A stretch of 64,000 nt of DNA. Origin: Rhizomicrobium electricum. Lineage in GTDB: Bacteria; Pseudomonadota; Alphaproteobacteria; Micropepsales; Micropepsaceae. The translations under genes and the position numbers were made by a program. Shown here piece after piece: positions 18,315 to 25,608 of this stretch (position 1 is its first letter; every line of letters begins with the position of its first letter). Location: positions 1 through 64,000 of the forward strand of contig NZ_JAASQS010000007.1 in NCBI RefSeq assembly GCF_011762045.1, read 5' to 3'. The notes under the pieces were generated by a model that was not told the DNA's origin, ran no database searches, and saw only the letters and a program-made list of their open reading frames with translations.

Positions 18315-19082
18315 CTAGAGGAACGCCCCCATCTGGGCACTGTAGAAATTGAGGAACAGCGTCATCATGGTGCCGAGCAGCAGCGTCATCACGACGAAGC
18401 CGACCAGCACGTTGAGCGGGGTCACGACGAAGAACACCTGCAACTGCGGCATCATCCGCGCCAAGACGCCGAAGCCGGCGTTGATGGCGAAGCCGAACAC
18501 GATGAACGGCGCCGCCAGCTGGAAGCCGAGCGCGAACGAACTCGACACGATGCGGATGGCCAGTTCCGCCATGTCGCCGGTCGGCAGCGAGGTTCCGGGC
18601 GGGATCAGGTGATAGGAGCCGGTCACCGCGCCGATGGCGAGATGATGCAGATTGGCGGAGAAGATCAGCACCACCGCAAGCAGCGAGAGGAAGTTGCCGA
18701 TCACCGCGCCTTGCTGGCCGCGCGACGTGGGATCGAGGGCTTCGGCATAGCTAAGGCCGATCTGGGCGGCGATGATGGTGCCGGCCACCGAGATCGAACT
18801 CATGATGATGCGCGCCAGCGTGCCGATCATGATGCCGACGACGACTTCCTGGACGATCAGCGACACCAGCGCGGCGGTCGTCTGCGGCGCGGTCTGGGGA
18901 TAGGAGGACTGCACCACCGGCGCGAGGGCGAGGGCAACGCCGAGCGCCAGCATCAAGCGGACGCGCGCCGGCACGTTGGCTTCGCCGATCGGCGGCAGCA
19001 GCATCAGCATGGAGCCGGTGCGGGCGAAGACGAGCAGGTAGACCAGCACCACTCCGGAGAGGCTCGAGAGAGTGATGGTCAT
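18315..19082 (-). CDS. fliR: Flagellar export protein FliR
   Basis: A 255-residue inner-membrane protein of the export gate with about six hydrophobic segments and the family blocks FARTGSMLMLLPPIG near the N-terminus and GFAINAGFGVLARMMPQLQVFFVV in the C-terminal half. It assembles with FliP and FliQ into the export-gate core. GGGAG lies 10 bases before the ATG. It follows fliQ by 22 bp in the operon. Confidence 0.98.
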   Translation of the reverse strand: MTITLSSLSGVVLVYLLVFARTGSMLMLLPPIGEANVPARVRLMLALGVALALAPVVQSSYPQTAPQTTAALVSLIVQEVVVGIMIGTLARIIMSSISVAGTIIAAQIGLSYAEALDPTSRGQQGAVIGNFLSLLAVVLIFSANLHHLAIGAVTGSYHLIPPGTSLPTGDMAELAIRIVSSSFALGFQLAAPFIVFGFAINAGFGVLARMMPQLQVFFVVTPLNVLVGFVVMTLLLGTMMTLFLNFYSAQMGAFL

Positions 19083-19104
19083 GACGTGCGCGCTCCCAGT
19101 AACG

Positions 19105-19368
19105 TTAATAGGAGGCGATACGTTGCGTGATGTCGGACCACAGTCCGCCCATGGCCGCGCCGGCGAACGGCAGCGTGATCAACAGCACCACGAAAATGGC
19201 GATGATCTTGGGCACGAACACCAGGGTCGCTTCCTGGATCTGGGTCAGCGCCTGCAACAAGCCGATGGCAAGGCCGACCACGAGCGCGGTCAGCATCGCC
19301 GGGGTGATGACTTCCAAGAGCACGTAGATCGACGACCGTGCAAAATCGATGGCTTCGGGACCGGACAT
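19105..19368 (-). CDS. fliQ: Flagellar export protein FliQ
   Basis: An 87-residue protein with two membrane helices, the normal size for FliQ. The block LLQALTQIQEATLVFVPK is the family signature. It packs around FliP/FliR in the export gate. GGGGAG lies just before the ATG. It sits between fliE (10 bp upstream) and fliR. Confidence 0.97.
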   Translation of the reverse strand: MSGPEAIDFARSSIYVLLEVITPAMLTALVVGLAIGLLQALTQIQEATLVFVPKIIAIFVVLLITLPFAGAAMGGLWSDITQRIASY

Positions 19369-19378
19369 ATTCTCCCCG

Positions 19379-19699
19379 TCAAATCGGCATGTTCATGATG
19401 GCCTGATAGGCGGCCACGACCTTGTCGCGAACGGCGACCACCGTATCGAGGGTGATCTCCGCCTGGTTCACGGCGTTGACGACGTCGACGATGTCGGCCT
19501 TGCCGCTGACGTGGGCGGTGGCGGCCTGTTCGCCTTTCTTCATCGTCGAGACGGCATCCTTCATCGCGTCCGACAGGAAATCGCCGAAGCTGCCGGCCCC
19601 CACCGGTGCGTTCGCGGTGGCGGCGGTCGACGCCGTATTGGCGCCCATCGCGGCGATCGACTGGTATGCGGCGGCAGCCGCAGCGGGAAGGATGGCCAT
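19379..19699 (-). CDS. fliE: Flagellar hook-basal body protein FliE
   Basis: A 106-residue protein that links the MS ring to the proximal rod. The C-terminal half carries the family pattern DIVDVVNAVNQAEITLDTVVAVRDKVVAAYQ, ending IMNMPI. The Ala/Gly-rich N-terminus is variable in the family. It lies 8 bp after flgC in the rod and export-gate operon. Confidence 0.95.
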   Translation of the reverse strand: MAILPAAAAAAYQSIAAMGANTASTAATANAPVGAGSFGDFLSDAMKDAVSTMKKGEQAATAHVSGKADIVDVVNAVNQAEITLDTVVAVRDKVVAAYQAIMNMPI

Positions 19700-19707
19700 T
19701 TGTCAGC

Positions 19708-20118
19708 TCACTTCTTCAGAAGATCGACGGTGCGCGAAAGCATCGCCTTGGTGGCGTCGATCACGGTGAGATTTGCTTCGTAGGACCGCTGCGCTTCGCG
19801 CATGTCCATGATTTCGACCAGGCTGTTGACGTTCGGCAGCTTGACGTAGCCTTTCGAGTCGGCGAGCGGATTGCCGGGATCGTATTGGGTGCGGAATTCG
19901 CTCTTGTCTTCGACCGGCTTGCCGCTCTTGACGATTTCGGCGCCGAGTTCGCGGTCGAAGCTCGATGTCATGGTGGGAACCTTGCGCCGGTAGGGTTCGC
20001 CGCCCACGGTCGAGGCCGCGCTGTTGGCGTTGGCGATGTTCTCGGCGATCGTCTTCATGCGATCGGACTGGGCCTTGAGACCCGCGGCCGCGACGGTCAT
20101 GGAAGTCGAGAAATCCAT
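19708..20118 (-). CDS. flgC: Proximal rod protein FlgC
   Basis: A 136-residue axial protein with the flagellar rod N-terminal motif (AAGLKAQSDRMKTIAENIANANS) and a C-terminal helix (NSLVEIMDMREAQRSYEANLTVIDATKAM). Both ends pair to form the rod. It is exported through the gate whose genes follow. The gap from flgB is 34 bp. Confidence 0.97.
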   Translation of the reverse strand: MDFSTSMTVAAAGLKAQSDRMKTIAENIANANSAASTVGGEPYRRKVPTMTSSFDRELGAEIVKSGKPVEDKSEFRTQYDPGNPLADSKGYVKLPNVNSLVEIMDMREAQRSYEANLTVIDATKAMLSRTVDLLKK

Positions 20119-20152
20119 TTTCAGCTCCCTGTGAGTCCTTGTTCAGCCGCCA

Positions 20153-20578
20153 TCAGGCGCCACCGCGGCCGATCGCGACTTTCATCATCGTGACCGCCTT
20201 GGCATAGAGATTGGCCGCCGCCTGATACTGCGCCTGGGTCTCGGCCACCTTGATCATTTCGGATTCGAGCGACACCGAATTGCCGCCGGCCGGAGCCGCG
20301 ACATCGGGCGTGTCCTTGTACTCGAACGAGCGCGACGACGCGGTGGTGGCCGACGCCGGAATATGGCGCGGATTGGTAATGGCGAGCGACGTGGTCGATC
20401 CCGAGCGCGACATCGTCGAGCGCAGCGTCTTCTCGAAGTCCTGCGGTTTCAGATCCTGCGGCGTATAGCCGGGCACGTCCGCATTGGCGACGTTCTTCGA
20501 CAGGACGTCCTGCCGCTTCGACAGCCAGCTCATGCGGTCTTTCAGCATCGACATCAATGGAATGTCGTCGATCTGCAT
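20153..20578 (-). CDS. flgB: Proximal rod protein FlgB
   Basis: A 141-residue rod protein with the N-terminal motif RQDVLSKNVANADVPGYTPQDL and the C-terminal block QYQAAANLYAKAVTMMKVAIG. It is the first gene of the minus-strand run, with two CtrA boxes upstream in the shared region with fliO. That fits a CtrA-dependent early flagellar operon as in Caulobacter. Confidence 0.97.
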   Translation of the reverse strand: MQIDDIPLMSMLKDRMSWLSKRQDVLSKNVANADVPGYTPQDLKPQDFEKTLRSTMSRSGSTTSLAITNPRHIPASATTASSRSFEYKDTPDVAAPAGGNSVSLESEMIKVAETQAQYQAAANLYAKAVTMMKVAIGRGGA

Positions 20579-20629
20579 CGTGTGCGGTCTATACCTGATT
20601 GTTTCGTCGGCTATCGTGGGTCCAACACA

Positions 20630-20644
20630 TTAAGCTCCGATTAA
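20630..20644. promoter_or_regulatory. CtrA binding site 1 (flgB/fliO intergenic)
   Basis: A perfect TTAA-GCTCCGA-TTAA match to the CtrA consensus TTAA-N7-TTAA, 52 bp before the flgB start. The divergent region is only 144 bp, so this site and site 2 may serve both directions. Confidence 0.7.
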
Positions 20645-20683
20645 CACAACGGGAAAAAGCTGCCGGGCAAAAAAGTCCCGGTT

Positions 20684-20698
20684 TTAACGAGCGATTAA
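20684..20698. promoter_or_regulatory. CtrA binding site 2 (flgB/fliO intergenic)
   Basis: A perfect TTAA-CGAGCGA-TTAA match, 25 bp before the fliO start. It shares the last CGA-TTAAC bases with site 1. Two exact copies within 70 bp are unlikely by chance in a GC-rich genome. The window also encodes CtrA and CckA. Confidence 0.72.
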
Positions 20699-20722
20699 CG
20701 TTGATCGGTTTTTGATGGCGTT

Positions 20723-21034
20723 ATGGATGTGCTCGATTTCGCCCGCTACTTCGCTGCCCTGCTTCTGGTTCTCGGCCTGATCGGGGCCGCCGGTCTTGCC
20801 ACCCGCAAGTTCGGCGTGCCGGGCCTTGCCAAGCCCGCCAAGATCCGCCGGATTCAGATTGTGGAAACCTTGATGCTGTCGCCGCGCCAGAAGATCGCGC
20901 TGATCCGTCGCGACGACGTCGAGCACATGGTGATGATCACGCCGACCGGCGCCACGGTGATCGAGTCCGGCATCACGCCGCCTCCGCCGCAACCGCAGGT
21001 GCAGCCTGCGCCGCAGACGGACGCCGTGCCATGA
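20723..21034 (+). CDS. fliO: Flagellar biosynthesis protein FliO
   Basis: A 103-residue protein with one N-terminal membrane helix (about 7-26) and a small cytoplasmic domain with the FliO-type pattern RRIQIVETLMLSPRQKIALIRRDDVEHMVMI, then a Pro/Gln-rich tail. FliO helps FliP assemble in the export gate. The family is short and diverges quickly, so the call leans on the RRDDVEH block and on the 4-bp overlap with fliP. CtrA site 2 lies directly upstream. Confidence 0.88.
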   Translation: MDVLDFARYFAALLLVLGLIGAAGLATRKFGVPGLAKPAKIRRIQIVETLMLSPRQKIALIRRDDVEHMVMITPTGATVIESGITPPPPQPQVQPAPQTDAVP

Positions 21035-21825
21035 TCCGCCGCATCCTTCTCGCGCTCGTTGCGCTGGTTGTCGTTTCCGGCGCCGCCTATGCGGCCGCTC
21101 CTCACTTGACGCCGGCTGCGGCCGCTGCGGCGACGGCGGCGAACGGCGGCCTCTCCATCGATTTGAACGGCGGCGGTCTCTTCACCGACAAGATGATGCA
21201 GATCATCGCGCTCATCACGATTTTGAGCGTGGCGCCGTCGATCCTCATCATGATGACGAGCTTCGTGCGCATCGTCGTCGTGCTGTCGCTCTTGCGGACC
21301 GCGATGGGTCTTTCGCAGAGCCCGCCGAATGCGGTGCTGGTGTCGCTGGCGATGTTCCTGACGCTGTTCGTGATGACGCCGACGCTGAAGGACGCCTATG
21401 CGCAAGGCATCGAGCCGCTGGTCAACGGCCAGATCTCGACCACGGTGGCGCTCGACAAGGCTTCGGTGCCGATGAAGAAATTCATGCTCGGCCATGTGCG
21501 CCAATCCGATCTCAAGCTGTTTGTCGATATGAGCGGCAAGAAGACTCCGGCGACGCCGGAAGCGGTCCCGATCACCACCATCGCGCCGGCCTTCATGCTG
21601 TCGGAGCTCAAGCGCGCCTTCGAAATCGGCTTCCTCGTGTTCATTCCCTTCCTCATCATCGACATGGCGGTCGCCTCGATCCTGATGAGCATGGGCATGA
21701 TGATGCTGCCGCCGGTGGTGATCTCGCTGCCGTTCAAGCTGATCTTCTTCGTGCTGGTCGACGGCTGGCGGCTGATTGCCGGCTCGCTGGTCGAGAGCTA
21801 CATGCACGGCCCACCGCCAGGTTGA
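21031..21825 (+). CDS. fliP: Flagellar export protein FliP
   Basis: A 264-residue export-gate core protein. It has a cleavable-type N-terminal signal (ending AYA), an Ala/Gly-rich segment, then the family blocks MMTSFVRIVVVLSLLRTAMG, LFVMTP, the ELKRAFEIGFLVFIPFLIIDM helix and SMGMMMLPP. It forms the pore with FliQ and FliR. It starts inside the fliO stop (ATGA). Confidence 0.98.
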   Translation: MIRRILLALVALVVVSGAAYAAAPHLTPAAAAAATAANGGLSIDLNGGGLFTDKMMQIIALITILSVAPSILIMMTSFVRIVVVLSLLRTAMGLSQSPPNAVLVSLAMFLTLFVMTPTLKDAYAQGIEPLVNGQISTTVALDKASVPMKKFMLGHVRQSDLKLFVDMSGKKTPATPEAVPITTIAPAFMLSELKRAFEIGFLVFIPFLIIDMAVASILMSMGMMMLPPVVISLPFKLIFFVLVDGWRLIAGSLVESYMHGPPPG

Positions 21826-21870
21826 AGACGTCCGGTTGAAGCTTCCCTTTCGGCACCGCCGGTTTTGCGC

Positions 21871-21912
21871 CTTTGGTCGATTCTGCTAGCGTTTTCAGCG
21901 ATTCGACCAAAG
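21871..21912 (+). other. Perfect 10-bp stem-loop downstream of fliP
   Basis: Arms CTTTGGTCGA and TCGACCAAAG are exactly complementary around a 22-base loop that holds a weak inner GCT/AGC pairing. No T tract follows, so this is not a classical intrinsic terminator. It may stop or protect the fliOP transcript, or belong to a short RNA ending at the terminator at 22056-22094. Confidence 0.4.
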
Positions 21913-22055
21913 CTTGTGCGACCGGAAACCGCGTTGCGCGGCCGCAGGCCAAAGCGGACTACTTATGCCAAGAACAAGCGTCGGCGGCTTTGATCGTCGG
22001 CGCCGCGTCAAACTAAAAGCCGTTGAACTCCCCATCGATTTTGACGGCTTCGTAA

Positions 22056-22094
22056 GGGCCGCAGGGTTCCCAGACTCTGCGGCCCGTTTGTTTT
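22056..22094 (+). terminator. Intrinsic terminator upstream of the CDF gene
   Basis: A perfect GGGCCGCAG/CTGCGGCCC stem is followed by GTTTGTTTT on the plus strand. It lies 230 bp after fliP and 44 bp before the CDF transporter. It could end fliOP or an unannotated short transcript in the 312-bp gap 21826-22137, where I see no convincing gene. Confidence 0.7.
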
Positions 22095-22137
22095 GGGGCC
22101 CGTTTGTTTTTGGACGTTACGGCCGTATTGTTCCGGC

Positions 22138-23088
22138 ATGGATCACGCCCACGCCCATACCCGCTTTACCCACGATCATGTTTTCCTCGGCCACGGCCAC
22201 GAAAAGAGCGAAGCGCGCGCCCGTCTCGTGACGTTGCTGACGGCTCTCTTCATGGTGGTCGAAATCGTCGCCGGGTTGTGGTTCGGCTCGATGGCGCTCT
22301 TGGCCGACGGCGTTCACATGGCGACCCATGTCGGTGCGCTGGGGCTGGCTGCCGGAGCGTATTGGCTGGCGCGCCGTCACGCCGCCGACAGCCGCTTCTC
22401 CTTCGGTTCGGGAAAGTTCGGCGATCTCGCTGCGTTCGCCAGTGCCATCGTGCTCGGTCTGTTGTCGCTCGGCGTGGCGGTGGAATCGGTGCGCCGCGTG
22501 ATGCAGCCGGTGACGGTCGAGTACGGCGAGGCGCTGGTCATCGCGGTGATTGGGCTTCTGGTCAACATCGCTTCGGCCGCGATCCTGCACGAAGGTCACG
22601 ACCATCATCACGACCATGAGCATGGTCACGACCACGACCACCTGCATCGCGACAACAATCTGCGCGCCGCCTATGTCCATGTCCTGGCCGATGCGGCGAC
22701 CAGCGTGCTCGCCATCGTGGCGCTCGCCGCCGGCATGGTGTTCGGGATTGCCTGGCCCGACCCGGTGGTCGGCATCGTCGGCGCGGTGATGATCGCGCTA
22801 TGGGCGGTCGGTCTGATCCGCGACAGCGCCTTGGTACTGCTCGATGCGGTCGACGATCCCGACATGGCGAGCGACATCCGCGCCACCGTCGAGCACGAGC
22901 TTCACGGCAAAGTGTTCGACCTGCATCTGTGGCGGCTCGGCCCCGGCCATCACGGCCTGATCGTGTCGTTCGCCGGCGAAGCGGCCGACGGCGAGCGGCT
23001 GAAAGCCCTGCTCACCCGGCGTTATCCCAGCCTCAGCCACGTCACGGTGGAACTGGCCGTCTGTGCCGATTGCGCCCGCCAGCCTTGA
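22138..23088 (+). CDS. Cation diffusion facilitator (DmeF-like divalent metal efflux)
   Basis: A 316-residue CDF exporter with six membrane helices. A His-rich N-terminus (MDHAHAHTRFTHDH) and a cytoplasmic His-rich loop (HDHHHDHEHGHDHDHLH) lie between helices IV and V. The paired metal-site motifs are HMATH in helix II (GVHMATHV) and HVLAD in helix V. The arrangement matches DmeF-type exporters of Co2+/Ni2+, though Zn2+ cannot be excluded. Start ATG 22138 is the only one fitting the family. No DmeR-like regulator gene is adjacent. It is followed by the ABC operon 47 bp later. Confidence 0.88.
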   Translation: MDHAHAHTRFTHDHVFLGHGHEKSEARARLVTLLTALFMVVEIVAGLWFGSMALLADGVHMATHVGALGLAAGAYWLARRHAADSRFSFGSGKFGDLAAFASAIVLGLLSLGVAVESVRRVMQPVTVEYGEALVIAVIGLLVNIASAAILHEGHDHHHDHEHGHDHDHLHRDNNLRAAYVHVLADAATSVLAIVALAAGMVFGIAWPDPVVGIVGAVMIALWAVGLIRDSALVLLDAVDDPDMASDIRATVEHELHGKVFDLHLWRLGPGHHGLIVSFAGEAADGERLKALLTRRYPSLSHVTVELAVCADCARQP

Positions 23089-23135
23089 CGGCGCCGCCTC
23101 GGACCGGTTTCCTGGCCGGGAGCGGGAGAACTTCC

Positions 23136-24062
23136 ATGCCGGAGTGGGCGGTCGAACTAAGGGGCGTCACCAAGCGCTTCGGCGATTTCACGGCCGTCGA
23201 CCGGCTCGACCTGAATTTGCCCAAAGGCGGCATTCTCGGTTTCCTCGGCCCTAACGGCGCCGGCAAGACCACCACCTTGCGCATGCTGCTCGGGCTTTAC
23301 GCGCCCGACGAAGGCGCAGTGCGGGTGCTCGGCGGCCCGGTCGGCAAGATGCGGCCGCGGATCGGTTTCCTGCCCGAGGAACGCGGCCTTTACCGCCGCG
23401 CCCGTGCCGACGAGGCCATCGCCTATATCGCCACTCTGAAAGGCCTGCATCGCCGCGAGGCGCTGAGGCGCGCCCGTGCGCTGCTCGACCGCTTCGGCCT
23501 CGGCGACTTTGCCAGGGTCCGCATCGAGGGCTTGTCGAAAGGCATGGCGCAGAAGGTCCAGCTTCTCGCCGCCGTGGCGCACGATCCCGATGTCGTCATT
23601 CTCGACGAGCCGTTCGCCGGGCTCGATCCGGTCAACCAGACCGATCTGCAGGCCTTCCTCATTTCGCTCGCCGCCGAGGGCAAGACCATTCTGTTCTCGA
23701 CCCATACCATGGAACATGCCGAACGGTTGTGCGATCGGCTGGTGATCCTGGCCAAAGGCAAGAAGCGCTTCGAAGGCACGCTGGCCGAAGCGCAACGCCT
23801 GTTGCCGCGCCGCGCCCGCATCGGCGCCGCGGACGATCTCACCTTCCTCGCCGCGGTCGAGGGCGTGGCCGGCGTGCTCGCTCCGGCGCCGGGGCAACCG
23901 CATTGGATCGTCGAATTGAAAGAGGGCGCCGACGGGCGGTTGCTGCTGCAAGCCTGTTTCGAGCGCGGCGTGGTGCCCGATTTCTTCGATCTCAATCCGC
24001 CCGGTCTCACCGAAGTGTTCGTCGCGGTGGTGGAGAAGGCGAACGCGGAGGGCGCGGCATGA
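23136..24062 (+). CDS. ABC transporter ATP-binding protein (NatA-like)
   Basis: A 308-residue ATPase. Walker A GPNGAGKTT lies at 38-46, the Q-loop region at RIGFLPEERGLY, the signature reads LSKGMAQK, Walker B is VVILDEPFAGLDP, and the switch histidine is in FSTHTMEHA. The C-terminal 90 residues are an added domain. The degenerate signature is usual for NatA/YhaQ-type exporters. GGGAG precedes ATG 23136. It overlaps the permease gene by 4 bp and surely works with it. The substrate (Na+, drug or peptide) is unknown. Confidence 0.9.
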   Translation: MPEWAVELRGVTKRFGDFTAVDRLDLNLPKGGILGFLGPNGAGKTTTLRMLLGLYAPDEGAVRVLGGPVGKMRPRIGFLPEERGLYRRARADEAIAYIATLKGLHRREALRRARALLDRFGLGDFARVRIEGLSKGMAQKVQLLAAVAHDPDVVILDEPFAGLDPVNQTDLQAFLISLAAEGKTILFSTHTMEHAERLCDRLVILAKGKKRFEGTLAEAQRLLPRRARIGAADDLTFLAAVEGVAGVLAPAPGQPHWIVELKEGADGRLLLQACFERGVVPDFFDLNPPGLTEVFVAVVEKANAEGAA

Positions 24063-25570
24063 TCCGGCGCACGCTCCTCATCGCTTGGCAGGAATTCGTC
24101 AAATACGTCACCCGCCGCGGCTTTCTGATTTCGCTGTTGATGGTGCCGGCGATCCTGGCGCTGTCGATCGGGATGTCGAGCTTCACCGCCAATCACGCCC
24201 GCACCAATGTGATGACCGTGGTCGATCTCGAAGGCGGCTATGCGGGCGCGATCGAGCAGGCGGTGGTGCGTGAAAACGCCCGTCGGGAGTTGTCCGCGCT
24301 CGCAACCTACGCCCATGCCAATGTCGACCGCATGGTGCTGCGCCGCAAAGCGCCCGATCTCGACCGGCTGTTCGAGGCCCCCGACCGTATCGCCGCCATC
24401 AAGGCGTTCGCGGCCGGCGGCGGCTGGCAGCCGGTGTTTGCGCGCCTTTCGCCGTTGCTCCGGGCCGGGGCCCCGGTCTTCACGCCGCCGCGGCCGGATT
24501 TGGTGCTGGTGCCGCCGCCCGAAGATCTGGTGCGGGATTTCGCCCAGGACCGCGGCGATGCGGCTTACGCCTATCTCAGCGGCGGCGCTGCCGTCACCGC
24601 GCTCGGGCGGCCGAACCGTCTCAACACGATTGTGGTGATCCCGAAAGGCTTCGCACCGGGTGCCGGGGTGGAGGCCAAGTATTGGAGCATCGACAGCGAT
24701 CAGTCGGTCGATCTGGTGCGCTGGGCGCTGACCGATGCCTTCCGCCTCAAGCTTAATCAAGCCCTGGTGCCACCCGAGGTCCGTTCCAAGGTCACGCTCG
24801 ACGTCGATGCCGGGGTGAAGATGATCGATCCCACGGCGGGGCGGGAGACGAGCTGGAAAGACCGCGTCGCCCAACTGGTGCCGATGGGGCTCGCCTTCCT
24901 GCTCTTCATGGTCGCCTTCTCGGATGCGGCGCTCCTGCTCCAGGGCGTGGTCGAGGAGAAATCCACCCGCATGATCGAGGTGCTTTTGTCCTGCGCCAGT
25001 CCCTCCGAGATCATGACCGGCAAGCTGATCGGCGTGGTCGGTCTGGCGCTGGTCACCATTCTCGGCTGGGGCGTGATCGGGCTTGCCATGGCGGCGGGAT
25101 TTTCGAGCGAAGCCTTGGCGGTGATCGGGGTCGGGCTCAAGTCCATCCTGCCGATGCTGCCGCTGATCCTGGTCTATTTCCTGTGCGGGCTGATGATCTA
25201 TGCCGCGATCTTCCTCGGCATCGGCGCCACCACCACCTCGCTGCCCGACGCCCAGGCGCTGATCGGACCGGCGTCGATGATCATCTTCCTGCCCAACATG
25301 CTGATCGGCGCGCTGGTCCAGGACCCCAACGGGACGCTGGCCCAGGTGTTGTCGTGGATTCCGATCTACACCCCGTTCTTCATGCTGGTGCGGCTGCCGT
25401 TCCATCCCGCCCCGATCGAACTGTGGGCGACGGCCGGCCTGACGCTCCTCACCACAGTGCTGCTGGTGCGCCAGATGGGCCGCGTCTTCGCCCGCCATGT
25501 GCTGACCACCGAGCGCCCGCCGAGCTTCGTCGGCCTCATCCGGCAGGTGTTCGGCCGCGCCAAAGTGTGA
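24059..25570 (+). CDS. ABC-2 type permease (NatB/YhaP-like)
   Basis: A 503-residue permease. A first membrane helix at about 22-42 is followed by a large extracytoplasmic domain (about 45-280) and then five or six C-terminal helices (about 285-470). The family block VEEKSTRMIEVLLSCASPSEIMTGKLIG is present and is diagnostic of NatB/YhaP-type export permeases. The ATG is inside the ATPase stop codon overlap. Its TGA stop is part of the LacI-type operator of the next gene. Confidence 0.9.
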   Translation: MIRRTLLIAWQEFVKYVTRRGFLISLLMVPAILALSIGMSSFTANHARTNVMTVVDLEGGYAGAIEQAVVRENARRELSALATYAHANVDRMVLRRKAPDLDRLFEAPDRIAAIKAFAAGGGWQPVFARLSPLLRAGAPVFTPPRPDLVLVPPPEDLVRDFAQDRGDAAYAYLSGGAAVTALGRPNRLNTIVVIPKGFAPGAGVEAKYWSIDSDQSVDLVRWALTDAFRLKLNQALVPPEVRSKVTLDVDAGVKMIDPTAGRETSWKDRVAQLVPMGLAFLLFMVAFSDAALLLQGVVEEKSTRMIEVLLSCASPSEIMTGKLIGVVGLALVTILGWGVIGLAMAAGFSSEALAVIGVGLKSILPMLPLILVYFLCGLMIYAAIFLGIGATTTSLPDAQALIGPASMIIFLPNMLIGALVQDPNGTLAQVLSWIPIYTPFFMLVRLPFHPAPIELWATAGLTLLTTVLLVRQMGRVFARHVLTTERPPSFVGLIRQVFGRAKV

Positions 25571-25585
25571 TAGGAAGCGCTATCA
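25568..25585 (+). promoter_or_regulatory. LacI-family-type operator before the GH31 gene
   Basis: An exact inverted repeat, TGATAG-N6-CTATCA, with AAGCGC in the centre, resembles sugar-responsive LacI-family operators of alphaproteobacteria. It begins in the stop codon of the permease gene and ends 23 bp before the GH31 start. No LacI-family gene lies nearby, so control would come from an unlinked regulator. Confidence 0.5.
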
Positions 25586-25608
25586 TCATATAAATGAGGA
25601 AGCGTTCC

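Noticed and set aside
21914..22231. Plus-strand open frame overlapping the CDF start
   Set aside because: It runs through the terminator stem and the CDF N-terminus in another frame and resembles no family.
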